Source: Gordonia lacunae (GTDB lineage Bacteria > Actinomycetota > Actinomycetes > Mycobacteriales > Mycobacteriaceae). From it: DNA of 64,000 nucleotides. Of this stretch, positions 53,086 to 61,753 are shown piece after piece. The DNA is taken from NCBI RefSeq assembly GCF_002149015.1, contig NZ_NGFO01000002.1, positions 228,143 to 292,142 on the forward strand, given 5' to 3'. The notes below the pieces were generated by a model. That model ran no database searches. It worked only from the letters and a program-made list of their open reading frames with translations, and was not told where the DNA came from. Each line of letters starts with the position of its first letter. Positions within the stretch are counted from its first letter, which is position 1. Both the position numbers and the translations under genes were made by a program.

Positions 53086-53745
53086 ATGGCACGGCCGTCC
53101 AAGCCGTTGATCAGCCGCAAGGCAGCCGTGATGGCGTCCATCGAGATCATCGACTCCGAGGGCCTCGACGCGTTCAGCCTGCCCCGGCTCGCGAAACACC
53201 TCGGGGTTCGCGCCCCCTCCCTCTATCACCACTTCGACGACAAGAACGAGATCCTCACCGAGGTCGCGCGCTACATCGCGGGCACCGCGGTTCGGCGACC
53301 GCGGATGAATCCCGGACCCGATTGGCCGGAGTTCTTCGTGGCCCTCGCTCTGAACTTCCGGCAGTCGATCCTGCGGCATCGCAACGCGGCACCGGTCCTG
53401 CTGCAGCACCTCCCGCGTGATCTCTTCACGTCGACCTACGAGGACACCGCCCAGTTCCTGCTGGACTCCGGCGTACCCGTGGACCTGCACGTCCGCATCC
53501 TCGACGGCATGGAGACCCTGTCGATCGGCGCGGTCCTGATGGAGGCGATGCGGCCGCCGCGCCCCAAGTCGGCGATCTTCCCGAATGTCTCCGCGGAGTC
53601 GCAACCTCTTCTGGCGCAGGCCCTGTCGAGCAACGAACTCACCCAGCGTCAGCTCTTCGAGGGGATCGTGCGCAGCTTCCTGCACGGAATCATCCGTGAC
53701 CACCATCTGCCGGCCCCGGATGCGGAGCCCGCACCCGCAGGGTGA
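53086..53745 (+). CDS. TetR-family regulator
   Basis: The 219-residue regulator has a TetR DNA-binding domain (FSLPRLAKHLGVRAPSLYHHFDDKNEIL) and a TetR_C1-like ligand domain (WPEFFVALALNFRQSILRHRNAAPVLL). The ATG at 53086 has GAGAGGTGGG upstream; an in-frame GTG five codons earlier is possible. It follows the universal stress gene by 112 bases and converges on the reductase gene at 53801. Its target could be the exporter operon before it or the catabolic operon after it. Confidence 0.9.
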   Translation: MARPSKPLISRKAAVMASIEIIDSEGLDAFSLPRLAKHLGVRAPSLYHHFDDKNEILTEVARYIAGTAVRRPRMNPGPDWPEFFVALALNFRQSILRHRNAAPVLLQHLPRDLFTSTYEDTAQFLLDSGVPVDLHVRILDGMETLSIGAVLMEAMRPPRPKSAIFPNVSAESQPLLAQALSSNELTQRQLFEGIVRSFLHGIIRDHHLPAPDAEPAPAG

Positions 53746-53800
53746 CCGGAGGCGCAGCGCTTGCGCTTGTCGCATCCCTCGACGATCACCGGTCGACTCT

Positions 53801-54781
53801 TCACAGATCGAGCACCAGTCTCGGCGTGCAGCTCCGGGACACACAGACCATCATGCAGTCGTTCGCGGCCTGCTCGGCCTCGGACAGCACCGAGTCGCGA
53901 TGGTCGGGTACACCGTCGAGAACGACCTGCTCGCACGTTCCGCAGGTACCCTCGCGGCACGAGAAGTCCACATCGACTCCGCTGTCGAGCAGGGCGTCGA
54001 GGACTGTCTCGTCGGCCGCCACCGCCACCGTGCGGCCGCTGCGATCGAGAACAACCTCGAACGCTTCGTCGGCCGGCTCACCCTCGTGCCGAGTGGTTTT
54101 GGGAGCGAACCGCTCGACGTGCAGTTCGATGTCGGGTCGGGTGCGGCAGACCTCCTCGATCGCGGCGAGGAGCGGTTCCGGCCCGCAGCAGTAGACGGCC
54201 GCGCCGGCCGGGACCTCGCTGACCGCCAGGTCGAGATCCAGGAGCCCGAACTCGTCCTGCGGTCGCAGCGCGACACGTTCGGGATGCTGGTGCGCCAGCA
54301 CGTCACCGAACGCCATGCCGGACGAGGTGCGGCCGCCGTACAGCAGCGTCCACTCCGCACCCCGCCCGTGCACCTCGGCGATCATCGGTTTCAGCGGGGT
54401 GATCCCGATCCCGCCCGCGACGAAGAGGTAGGCCGGCGCATCCACGAGCGGAAAGTTGTTGCGTGGCCCTTTGACCGCGACCAGGTCCCCCACGGCCACG
54501 TCGTCGTGCACGCGCGACGAGCCGCCCCGGCCGGCGGGTTCGCGCAGGACGGCGATCCGCAACCGGTCTCGATCTGTCACGTCGCCGCACAGCGAGTACT
54601 GGCGGATCAGGTCGTCACCCAGGATGAGGTCCAGGTGCGCGCCGGGTTCCCATGCGGGGAGGGACTTCCCGTCCGGATCGACCAGCGTGAGCGACACCAC
54701 CCCGTCGGCCTCCACCTCTTTCGCGGCGACGCGCAACTTGGCGTCGTCGAGGAACTCGGTGGCGGTCAGGACCTCACTCAT
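53801..54781 (-). CDS. VanB/phthalate-dioxygenase-reductase-type oxidoreductase
   Basis: The 326-residue protein is an electron-transfer reductase with three domains: FMN-binding barrel (RQYSLCGD at about 60-67), NAD-binding domain (LFVAGGIGITPLKPM and AVYCCGPEPLL) and a C-terminal plant-type 2Fe-2S domain with CREGTCGTC and a later MMVCVSRSC. It would pass electrons from NADH to a Rieske oxygenase or a P450. No oxygenase gene is in the window, so its partner is elsewhere. It is the last gene of the minus-strand run from 61678. Confidence 0.93.
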   Translation of the reverse strand: MSEVLTATEFLDDAKLRVAAKEVEADGVVSLTLVDPDGKSLPAWEPGAHLDLILGDDLIRQYSLCGDVTDRDRLRIAVLREPAGRGGSSRVHDDVAVGDLVAVKGPRNNFPLVDAPAYLFVAGGIGITPLKPMIAEVHGRGAEWTLLYGGRTSSGMAFGDVLAHQHPERVALRPQDEFGLLDLDLAVSEVPAGAAVYCCGPEPLLAAIEEVCRTRPDIELHVERFAPKTTRHEGEPADEAFEVVLDRSGRTVAVAADETVLDALLDSGVDVDFSCREGTCGTCEQVVLDGVPDHRDSVLSEAEQAANDCMMVCVSRSCTPRLVLDL

Positions 54782-54828
54782 TCGGCTTTCCCATCCTCAC
54801 AACGGCGCCCGCCCGGTCCGGACGGTGC

Positions 54829-55815
54829 TCATCGGAACGCCGGCGGCGGGCTCGTGGTGGCTCCGACCTGATAGCAGGAATGCACGTCCTCCTGCTCGAA
54901 GGCGAGCAAGCGGCACATCCGCACCGCACCGGCGTCGTCCGGATCGATCCGTAACTGGGAGACCTGGACCCCGGCGTCGCGTTGCCGCGCCAGCGCCGCG
55001 GTCAGCAACGTGGTCCCGAGCCCGAGACCCCGAGCCTTCTCCGACAGGACGAGCGCGTGGATGCGCGCGGTCCGCAGTTCGAGGTGGACACGATGTTTCG
55101 TTGTGTACCAGACGAACCCGAGGACATTGCCCTCGTCGTCCCGCGCGTCGACGACGGTCCCGCCGCCACGGCGGAGGTCGGCGGACACGCGGTCGTGGTG
55201 TCGTTCGGGCAGTTGTGCGGCCGAGAGCACCTGTTCGATCGCGGGGTCGTCGACGACGAGGTCGCGCGGGTCACCGAGAGTGACCCCGTCCGGAACCTCG
55301 GTCTCGTCGAGGGGAAGCGCGAACGGCCCGGCCAGATGACGGGCGAGGCTCCACTGCCTGCTCACCGCGGGAACGCCGAATCGTCTCGTCAACCTTCCCG
55401 ATGCCGGGTGCGTGGCGTACGCCCAACACCGGAGTGCCTTGGCTCCGGTGCGTTCCCACCCGCCGGCTCCGGACACGTCCAGACCCATCTCCTCCACCAG
55501 CAGGGTCGTGACCCCGCGTGAACGGTAGTCGGGGTGGACGACGTAAGACACCGTTCCCACGCCGTCGGCGTCGACCGACAGATGAAGGTAGGCGACGATC
55601 ACCATCGGGACGTCGTCGAGCGGACTGAGGTCACGGCGGGCCTTGATCGGCAGATGCGCGACGGTCCCCACGCCTGCGCCCGACTCCCGGACGGTGTCCG
55701 GATCGATCGACGAGAAGCCGGCCTCTTCGTCGTACTCGGCTGCGGCACTGATCAGATCAAGTACTTCGTCGAGCTCGGCGCCGGTCAGTTCCGGACGCCA
55801 TTCGTAGGTGATCAC
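54829..55815 (-). CDS. GNAT acetyltransferase with two GNAT domains
   Basis: This 328-residue protein has two tandem GNAT-like halves, as MshD does. The first contains VSYVVHPDYRSRGVTTLLVEEMG and the second IHALVLSEKARGLGLGTTLLTAAL, both with the acetyl-CoA-binding R/Q-x2-G-x-G/A pattern. Sequence similarity to true mycothiol synthase is low, so I do not call it mshD. It starts 12 bases after the CoA-transferase stop, and so belongs to the catabolic operon. The substrate is unknown. Confidence 0.85.
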   Translation of the reverse strand: MITYEWRPELTGAELDEVLDLISAAAEYDEEAGFSSIDPDTVRESGAGVGTVAHLPIKARRDLSPLDDVPMVIVAYLHLSVDADGVGTVSYVVHPDYRSRGVTTLLVEEMGLDVSGAGGWERTGAKALRCWAYATHPASGRLTRRFGVPAVSRQWSLARHLAGPFALPLDETEVPDGVTLGDPRDLVVDDPAIEQVLSAAQLPERHHDRVSADLRRGGGTVVDARDDEGNVLGFVWYTTKHRVHLELRTARIHALVLSEKARGLGLGTTLLTAALARQRDAGVQVSQLRIDPDDAGAVRMCRLLAFEQEDVHSCYQVGATTSPPPAFR

Positions 55816-55827
55816 TGTGCACTCCTG

Positions 55828-58197
55828 TCAAGCGGGCTGGAGGACTCCGTCGGCGACGAGCCGGCTGTACTCGTCGTCGGTGAGTCCCAGGATCCCGACT
55901 GCGATCTCGTGTGTGTCGGCACCGGGCAGCGGAGCCGGACGCAACGGCGCGTCGGGTATCGATCCGAATCGGGCCACCCGCACTGCGGTCGGCAGCGACG
56001 CCGGGAGCATCGGGTGTGCGAGCCTGGTGTACGCGTCGCGGTCGAGAAGATGCGGGTCGGTGAGCAAGTCGGGTAGCCGGAGCATTGCGCCCGCCGGTAC
56101 CCCCGCCTCCTGCAGGAGCGTCATCGCCTCGGCCGGCGTCCGCTCCGCGAGCCAGCTCGCGAGCACCTTGTCTGCTTCCGCCCGGTTCTCGACCCGGTCG
56201 GCCCACCGGGCGAACCGGGGATCGTCGGCGAGGTCGTCCCGTCCGATCAGCGCCGCCAGGCCGCGCCACTCGCGGTCGTCGCGGACCGACACCACGACCC
56301 ACTCGTCCTCCCCCGCACAGGGATAGACGCCCGACGGTGCCGCAAACGGGTCGGCGTTGCCCTCCGCCCGCACCGATCCGGGCGCGAGCGACTCGCGTGC
56401 CAACTGACCGCCGAGGGCGACGAGCGCGGCATCGGCCTGGGCGATCTCGATGTCGGTGCCGTGTCCGTGGGACCCCCGGGCGATCAACGCCGCCAGGACT
56501 GTCACCGCACTGACCTGAGCGCCGATGTGGTCGGGATAGACGGTGGACCCGTCACACAGGCCGGGATCGTCGTCGGAGTAGCGCCAGAGCGACGACACCC
56601 CGCATGCTGCGCGGACGAGAGGCCCGTATCCGAGCCGGGTGTTCCACGGACCGACGCTGCCGAAGGCACTTCCCTCGGCGACGATGATCCGTGGATTCAC
56701 CTGGCGGAGTTCGTCATACCCGATGCCCATCGCATCGAGCGTGCCGGGCTTGAAATTGGCGAGGACCACGTCGGCCTCGGTCGCGAGTCGGCGGAAGAGA
56801 TCCTTGCCGTCCGCAGTCCGCAGGTTCAGCCCCAGCGACCGGCGATTGCGATGGCCCCAGGCCACCGATGGCGACAGGGTGTTCGGGCGCTTCGACTGTC
56901 GCAGCCCGTCCGGGAATTCGCGGTTCTCGACCTTGATGACGTCGGCGCCGTGGTCGGCGAACTGCCTGCCGAGTTCGGCCCCGAAGACGACGACGCCGAG
57001 ATCGAGAACGCGGAGGCCGGCGAACGGGTGGCTGCCTGGCGCGGAGCCGGGCGACGATCCCCGCGGGCCGCGCCGCCCCGGCCATGAGGGCTCGAGAGCG
57101 TCGTCCGCTGCGGGCGCACGATGACGGAACCCGGCGCGCTGCCCCCCGATCCGCGCATATCCGGACGGGATCCGCGCGTGGATCTCCGGACCGATCTCGG
57201 CATCGACCAGGGTTCCGGCGGCGATGAAGTGATCGTTGTCGAGCACCTCGCCGATCCGGAGTACGCCGCCGATCGGGATGCCCCGAGCCGCCCCTTCGGC
57301 GACCAGCTCGTCGCGTGTCCGATCGGCGAACAGTTGCTCGATCAACGGATGCAATCGGTCGGCCGCGGCGAACCGTGCCGGGATGGTGTCGAAGGCCGGA
57401 TCGGCGAACTCGTCGGGTTCGCCCAGCCACGCGAACATGGCGCGCCATTGACGCTTGGCCAGCAGACAGATTCGTACCTGGCCGTCCGCGCATCGGAGGA
57501 CGGGGTAGAAGTTCGCGGCATCGGGGCGGTCACGCGGAAAGTCGTCGCGCCGACCCGCCGCGGCGGACCCCTGGACGCCGAAGCCGGGGTCGAAGCCGTG
57601 GACCACCGATTCGAACGCCGAGATCTCGACCAGCTGACCGGCGCCGGTACGGATCCGGTCGAAGTGGGCGAGCAGCGCAGACCACGCGGCGTGCACGCCG
57701 ACCGCCTGTTCGACGAGTCCGGGCGGCGGGAGGAGCGGCTCGCGACCGGGCTCACCGGACCGCGAGAGCACCCCGCTCATCGCGTAGATCACCGATTCGG
57801 TGGCGTTCCAGTTCCGGTACGGACCGCTCCGGCCGAATCCGCTGAGGGTCAGCACGACGAGCGCAGGATGCGCGGCGGCCAGTTCGTCAGGGTCGAGACC
57901 TGTTTCCCCCGTGGATGACTCGACGAGGATGTCGGCCTCGGCGACCAGGTCGTCGAACCGCGCACGTCCGGAGTCGGTGCCGAGGTCGAGGACGACGACC
58001 TTCTTGTTCGCGTTGTTGAGCGCGAACGGGATGCTCGTCCCGGCCTCGATCGGTTCGGCGTGACGCGACCGGGATCCCCCCGGACGTTCGACGCGCACGA
58101 CCTGCGCACCGAGGTCCGCCAGGAAACGGCCGCACGATTCGCCGAGCCCGTCGGTCGCGTCGACGACCCGGACGTCCGACAGCGGCAGATCGCTCAT
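55828..58197 (-). CDS. Double CaiB/BaiF family CoA-transferase
   Basis: The 789-residue protein consists of two fused class III CoA-transferase units (about 1-370 and 391-789) joined by a Pro/Gly/Ser/Arg linker. Unit 2 keeps the catalytic Asp in IEIAQADAAL (Asp589). At the same place unit 1 has Glu196 in VEISAFESVV. Both keep family segments such as VIKVENREFPDG and LRTADGKDLFRRL (unit 2) and VVRVERPGG (unit 1). It would move CoA between an acyl-CoA and a free acid in the operon's pathway. The ATG at 58195-58197 fits the family start; the frame is open further upstream by chance. Confidence 0.9.
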   Translation of the reverse strand: MSDLPLSDVRVVDATDGLGESCGRFLADLGAQVVRVERPGGSRSRHAEPIEAGTSIPFALNNANKKVVVLDLGTDSGRARFDDLVAEADILVESSTGETGLDPDELAAAHPALVVLTLSGFGRSGPYRNWNATESVIYAMSGVLSRSGEPGREPLLPPPGLVEQAVGVHAAWSALLAHFDRIRTGAGQLVEISAFESVVHGFDPGFGVQGSAAAGRRDDFPRDRPDAANFYPVLRCADGQVRICLLAKRQWRAMFAWLGEPDEFADPAFDTIPARFAAADRLHPLIEQLFADRTRDELVAEGAARGIPIGGVLRIGEVLDNDHFIAAGTLVDAEIGPEIHARIPSGYARIGGQRAGFRHRAPAADDALEPSWPGRRGPRGSSPGSAPGSHPFAGLRVLDLGVVVFGAELGRQFADHGADVIKVENREFPDGLRQSKRPNTLSPSVAWGHRNRRSLGLNLRTADGKDLFRRLATEADVVLANFKPGTLDAMGIGYDELRQVNPRIIVAEGSAFGSVGPWNTRLGYGPLVRAACGVSSLWRYSDDDPGLCDGSTVYPDHIGAQVSAVTVLAALIARGSHGHGTDIEIAQADAALVALGGQLARESLAPGSVRAEGNADPFAAPSGVYPCAGEDEWVVVSVRDDREWRGLAALIGRDDLADDPRFARWADRVENRAEADKVLASWLAERTPAEAMTLLQEAGVPAGAMLRLPDLLTDPHLLDRDAYTRLAHPMLPASLPTAVRVARFGSIPDAPLRPAPLPGADTHEIAVGILGLTDDEYSRLVADGVLQPA

Positions 58198-58259
58198 GTC
58201 TCTCCTGTCGAGGTTCGTGTTGCTGGTTGCCGTCTCGCGGTCCGATGCGGAGTCGCCGG

Positions 58260-59699
58260 TCATCGGGTGGCGAAGTAGATCGACTTGGCGGACACGTACG
58301 GTGCCAGGCCCTCGGGGCCGAGTTCCCGTCCGAGGCCCGACGCCTTCACACCACCGAACGGTGCCGCGAGATCGAGGGCGTAGTGGTTGACCCCGACCGT
58401 GCCGGTGTGAATGCGGTCCGCAATGGCGAGGCCTCGGGCCTCGTCGGTGGTCCACACCGTGCCGCCGAGTCCGTACTCGGAGTCGTTGGCGATGCGGATC
58501 GCGTCGTCCTCGTCGATGTACTCGGTGATGGTGAGGACGGGACCGAAGATCTCCTCCTGCGCGATCGACGCGGAGTTGTCGACACCGACGAACACGGTCG
58601 GTTCGACGAACCACCCCTGTGCCCGATCGGCCGGCACGCCGCCGCCGGTGGTGATCCGGTATCCCGCCGCCCGCCCGGCTTCGACATGACCGAGCACCCG
58701 GTCGCGTTGCGCCGCGCTGACGAGCGGCCCGATCGCGGTCGCCTTGTCCAGCGGATCGCCGACCCGGAGAGTGCGGACGGTCTCGGTCACCGCTTCGACG
58801 ACATCGTCGAAGCGGTCCCGGGGTGCGAGTATGCGGGTGCTGGCGTGGCATGTCTGCCCGTTGTTCACCAGCGAGACGTCGAGCAGGTGTCGCGAGAACT
58901 CGTCGAGATCGGCGTCGTGGGCGACGATCGCGGCGGACTTGCCGCCGAGTTCCAGCGTCACCGGTCGCAGCAGCGCACCGCAGACCTCGCCGATGGCGCG
59001 CCCCGCCGCGGTCGAACCCGTGAACGCGACCTTGTCGATTCCGGGATGCCGGACCAGGTAGGCCCCCGCTTCGCGTTCGGCCGGGACGATGTTGAGGACA
59101 CCCTCGGGGAGGCCGGCCTCCTGCGCGGCGTCGGCGAACACGAACGCGTCGAGCGCCGTCTCCGGCGCCGGCTTGAGCACGATCGTGCAGCCCGCCGCGA
59201 GAGCCGGCGCGATCTTCATCGCCGCCAGCGGCTGGGGGTAGTTCCACGGGGTGATCGCCGCGACCACGCCGACCGGCTCACGGCGGACGACGGTGCGCCC
59301 ACCGAACGCGCTGGGACGCACATCCTCGGCGTCGCCGGCGCGGATCAGGTTCGCGTAGTACGACAGCATCGCCGCCGGGCCATATCCGTTGACCGACTTC
59401 GACAACGCGATGGGCATCCCGTTCTCGCGGCTGACCAGCTGTGCGGTGTCGCGCGCACGTACCGTCAGCGCGGCGGCGAAGCGGTCGAGGACATCGGCGC
59501 GCTCGTCGGGGCCCATCGACCGCCAGGGTCCGGACAGCGCCGAGCGCGCCTCGCCGACCGCACGATCGATGTCGGCCGGTCCCGCCAGCGCGCTTCTGCC
59601 CAGCGGCTTCTCGGTGGCCGCCTCGATGACGTCGTACCCGGTGCCCGACTCCGCCGGTGTCCACCGTCCACCGAGGAACAGGGCGTCTCGCTCGAACAT
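58260..59699 (-). CDS. Aldehyde dehydrogenase (NAD(P)+-dependent)
   Basis: The 479-residue enzyme oxidises an aldehyde to an acid. It has ITPWNYPQPLAAMKIAPALAAG, the nucleotide loop FTGSTAAGRAIGE, catalytic Glu250 in VTLELGGKSA and Cys284 in NNGQTCHASTRIL, and EIFGPVLTI. It lies between the thiolase-like gene (43 bases away) and the CoA-transferase (62 bases). In this setting the aldehyde may arise from aldol-type cleavage by the thiolase-like/DUF35 pair. Confidence 0.95.
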   Translation of the reverse strand: MFERDALFLGGRWTPAESGTGYDVIEAATEKPLGRSALAGPADIDRAVGEARSALSGPWRSMGPDERADVLDRFAAALTVRARDTAQLVSRENGMPIALSKSVNGYGPAAMLSYYANLIRAGDAEDVRPSAFGGRTVVRREPVGVVAAITPWNYPQPLAAMKIAPALAAGCTIVLKPAPETALDAFVFADAAQEAGLPEGVLNIVPAEREAGAYLVRHPGIDKVAFTGSTAAGRAIGEVCGALLRPVTLELGGKSAAIVAHDADLDEFSRHLLDVSLVNNGQTCHASTRILAPRDRFDDVVEAVTETVRTLRVGDPLDKATAIGPLVSAAQRDRVLGHVEAGRAAGYRITTGGGVPADRAQGWFVEPTVFVGVDNSASIAQEEIFGPVLTITEYIDEDDAIRIANDSEYGLGGTVWTTDEARGLAIADRIHTGTVGVNHYALDLAAPFGGVKASGLGRELGPEGLAPYVSAKSIYFATR

Positions 59700-59742
59700 G
59701 TCTTCTCCCGGTCAGTAGTGTGTCGGAGGTGTCGCGTCCGTG

Positions 59743-60927
59743 CTACACGGTGTCGGTGTGGCCGAACAGCACCGAACTCACGAGCGGCGCCATCGGGCCA
59801 CCGATGAACAGCGATGTGCGCGCGTCGGCAACCTGATTGGTGGACGTGCCGCGGATCTGACGGACGGCTTCCACCGCCAGGTTCAGCCCGTTGATGAACG
59901 AATCCGCCAGGTTGCCGCCGCTGGTGTTCACCGGCAACTTCCCGTGGGGCGCGGTCAGATTGTCCACTGTCATCACGGTGCCCGCAGCCTCGCCGGGCGG
60001 GCACAACCGATGATCGATCAGTGCGGCCACGGCCGGACCGCTGAAGTTCTCGTACACCTGGACGACGTCGACATCGTCCGGACCCAATCCCGCTGACGCC
60101 CAGAGACGTTCGGCGACACCGGGTTTCCCATTGTTTGCGGGACCGAACCCGGCTGTCGAATACTGGGCGTCGTTGTCGACCCGTTCGCAGAAGCCACCCG
60201 GCGCGCCCTGTGCGCCGGCGAGTACGAACGCCGGGTCACGACGGAGATCACGCGCGCGGTCGGAACCGACGAGAACCAGTGCGACCGCGCCGTCACTCTC
60301 CCTCGAGCAGTCGTAGAGATGGAAGGGTTCGGCGATCAGTCGCGAGGACTCGTAGGTCTCCTCGTCGAGCGGTTTGCCGTGACCCTGCGCTGTCGGATTC
60401 TGCTGCGCGTGCTGGTACGCGGCCAGGACCAGCGACCGCATCGCCGATCGAGGTACGCCGTCGTGCTCGAGCATGCGCTGGGTACGCATGGCGCAGATCT
60501 GCGCAGGCGACCCGACACCATGCGCGAGGAAGTGAGATCCGTAGTGATACTTGGCATACCCCAGTCGACCGGTGTCGGCCTGGGACATCGCGCGGTACAC
60601 GACGACGCACTGCGCCTGGCCCGATGCGATGGCGACGGCCGCATTCGTGATCGCGGCCGCCACGCTTCCGCCACCGCCGCCCCACATCATGTTCGACCAG
60701 CGGAGCTCGTCGATCATCAGTGCCGCACCGAGGATCGGCCCATCGTTGGAACCGCCCGCATACGAGACGAATCCGTCGATCTCGCGGGGCGACACCCCGG
60801 CGTCGGAGCAGGCGTCGAGGATCGCCCGGATCGTCATCTGCTGCTCGGTGAACGGCGACTGTCCACGCTTGTAGTGCATTTCGGAGACGCCGACCACGGC
60901 GGCGCCACCACGGATTCCATTGCTCAT
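59743..60927 (-). CDS. Thiolase-like protein (SCP2/Ltp2 type) lacking the nucleophilic Cys
   Basis: This 394-residue protein has the thiolase fold of the lipid-transfer/SCP2-thiolase group: VVGVSEMHYKRGQSPFTEQQM, VVYRAMSQADTG, VVQVYENFSGPAVAALIDHR and VNTSGGNLADS. Where thiolases carry the catalytic Cys, the sequence reads MMWGGGGGSVAA (about 80-91), so no Cys is available. Tyr292 in VYENF matches the Tyr position important in Ltp2-type aldolases. Its ATG overlaps the stop of a DUF35 gene, the same partnership as Ltp2 with the DUF35 of ChsH2. A retro-aldolase role is likely but inferred. Confidence 0.88.
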   Translation of the reverse strand: MSNGIRGGAAVVGVSEMHYKRGQSPFTEQQMTIRAILDACSDAGVSPREIDGFVSYAGGSNDGPILGAALMIDELRWSNMMWGGGGGSVAAAITNAAVAIASGQAQCVVVYRAMSQADTGRLGYAKYHYGSHFLAHGVGSPAQICAMRTQRMLEHDGVPRSAMRSLVLAAYQHAQQNPTAQGHGKPLDEETYESSRLIAEPFHLYDCSRESDGAVALVLVGSDRARDLRRDPAFVLAGAQGAPGGFCERVDNDAQYSTAGFGPANNGKPGVAERLWASAGLGPDDVDVVQVYENFSGPAVAALIDHRLCPPGEAAGTVMTVDNLTAPHGKLPVNTSGGNLADSFINGLNLAVEAVRQIRGTSTNQVADARTSLFIGGPMAPLVSSVLFGHTDTV

Positions 60928-61367
60928 CGGTGCGCTCCGTCGGTCGGCTCGGCCCGTTGCCAGCGGAGAAGCGGCCACGGTTGAGCCGGATGCTCCTCGA
61001 AGACGCCGACGACGCGGTCGCCGATACTCGGTGTGCGTTCGAGATCGTCGGTCAGCAGGCCGAGCACCCGCCGGCCATCCGTGTCGTCGAGTTCCACGAG
61101 CACGCTGACGTACGGGAGCCGATCGGCCAGTTCCTCGATGTACGGATACCAGCTGCGACTCCAGCTGTAGATCGTGCCGACGGGTTGGACTGCCTCCCAG
61201 CCGATGTCGAACGAGTGGCAGGTCCCGCACACCGACTGGGGACTCCAGATCCAGGTCGCACAGGTCCGGCAGCGCTGGAGGCGTAGTTCCTTTTCGGACA
61301 ATCCATCCCAGTACGGCCGGTCCAGCCCGTCCGCGGTGGGACCCCAGGGGACGTCGACAGTCGTCAT
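60924..61367 (-). CDS. DUF35 OB-fold protein with zinc ribbon
   Basis: The 147-residue protein has a zinc ribbon with Cys33, Cys36, Cys47 and Cys50 (RCRTCATW and VCGTCHS) followed by an OB-fold (VGTIYSWSRSWYPY, YVSVLVELDDTDGRRVLGLL). DUF35 proteins bind CoA thioesters and pair with thiolase-like enzymes. It overlaps both neighbours by 4 bases, so translation with the thiolase-like gene is coupled. Confidence 0.93.
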   Translation of the reverse strand: MTTVDVPWGPTADGLDRPYWDGLSEKELRLQRCRTCATWIWSPQSVCGTCHSFDIGWEAVQPVGTIYSWSRSWYPYIEELADRLPYVSVLVELDDTDGRRVLGLLTDDLERTPSIGDRVVGVFEEHPAQPWPLLRWQRAEPTDGAHR

Positions 61368-61678
61368 CGCGCCGACTCGGGCACGAAGTTCTCCAGCCCG
61401 CCGGCGAACCAGTTGCCGTCCCGGCGCTCCCAGATGGACCGCAGACCGATCTCACGTCCTTCGGTGGTGTAGACGGTCTCCCCGATCATGCGGTCGCCGT
61501 CGGCCCGGACGCCGACGATCCGGTGCGCATCCACCGCGCCGCGCGGGACGTCGACACCGTCGAACACCGCCGGGATGTTCTCTTGGATCATCTCGGCCAC
61601 CGCGGCTTTCATGTCCCCTTCGACCACGTGCCCGACATGCTGCTCGTAGCGCGCCCGGAAGTCATCCAGTTCGCTCAT
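61364..61678 (-). CDS. NTF2-like (SnoaL-type) small protein
   Basis: The 104-residue product has an NTF2-like fold: FRARYEQHVGHVVEGDMKAAV, FDGVDVPRGAVDAHRIVG, then VYTTEGREIGLRSIWERRDGNWFAGGLE. Relatives act as hydratases, isomerases or dehydratases in steroid and polyketide pathways. It is the first gene of the operon, behind the promoter at 61725-61753, with GGAGGAAC before its ATG. Confidence 0.85.
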   Translation of the reverse strand: MSELDDFRARYEQHVGHVVEGDMKAAVAEMIQENIPAVFDGVDVPRGAVDAHRIVGVRADGDRMIGETVYTTEGREIGLRSIWERRDGNWFAGGLENFVPESAR

Positions 61679-61724
61679 CGTTGTTCCTCCTCACCGGCGG
61701 GCCGAGCCCGTCGTCATGGCATAA

Positions 61725-61753
61725 ACCTTACGGCTTTAGTTATATGGCGTCAA
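61725..61753 (-). promoter_or_regulatory. Promoter of the 61678-53801 catabolic operon
   Basis: On the minus strand TTGACG (61753-61748), a 17-base spacer and TAAGGT (61730-61725) form a near-consensus promoter. The minus-35 box overlaps the stop codon of the upstream thiolase-like gene. The expected leader is about 40 bases. Confidence 0.7.

Noticed and set aside
54829..55815. Calling the double GNAT protein mycothiol synthase (mshD)
   Set aside because: Length and domain number fit, but the sequence outside the acetyl-CoA motifs does not resemble MshD and the gene is in a catabolic operon.
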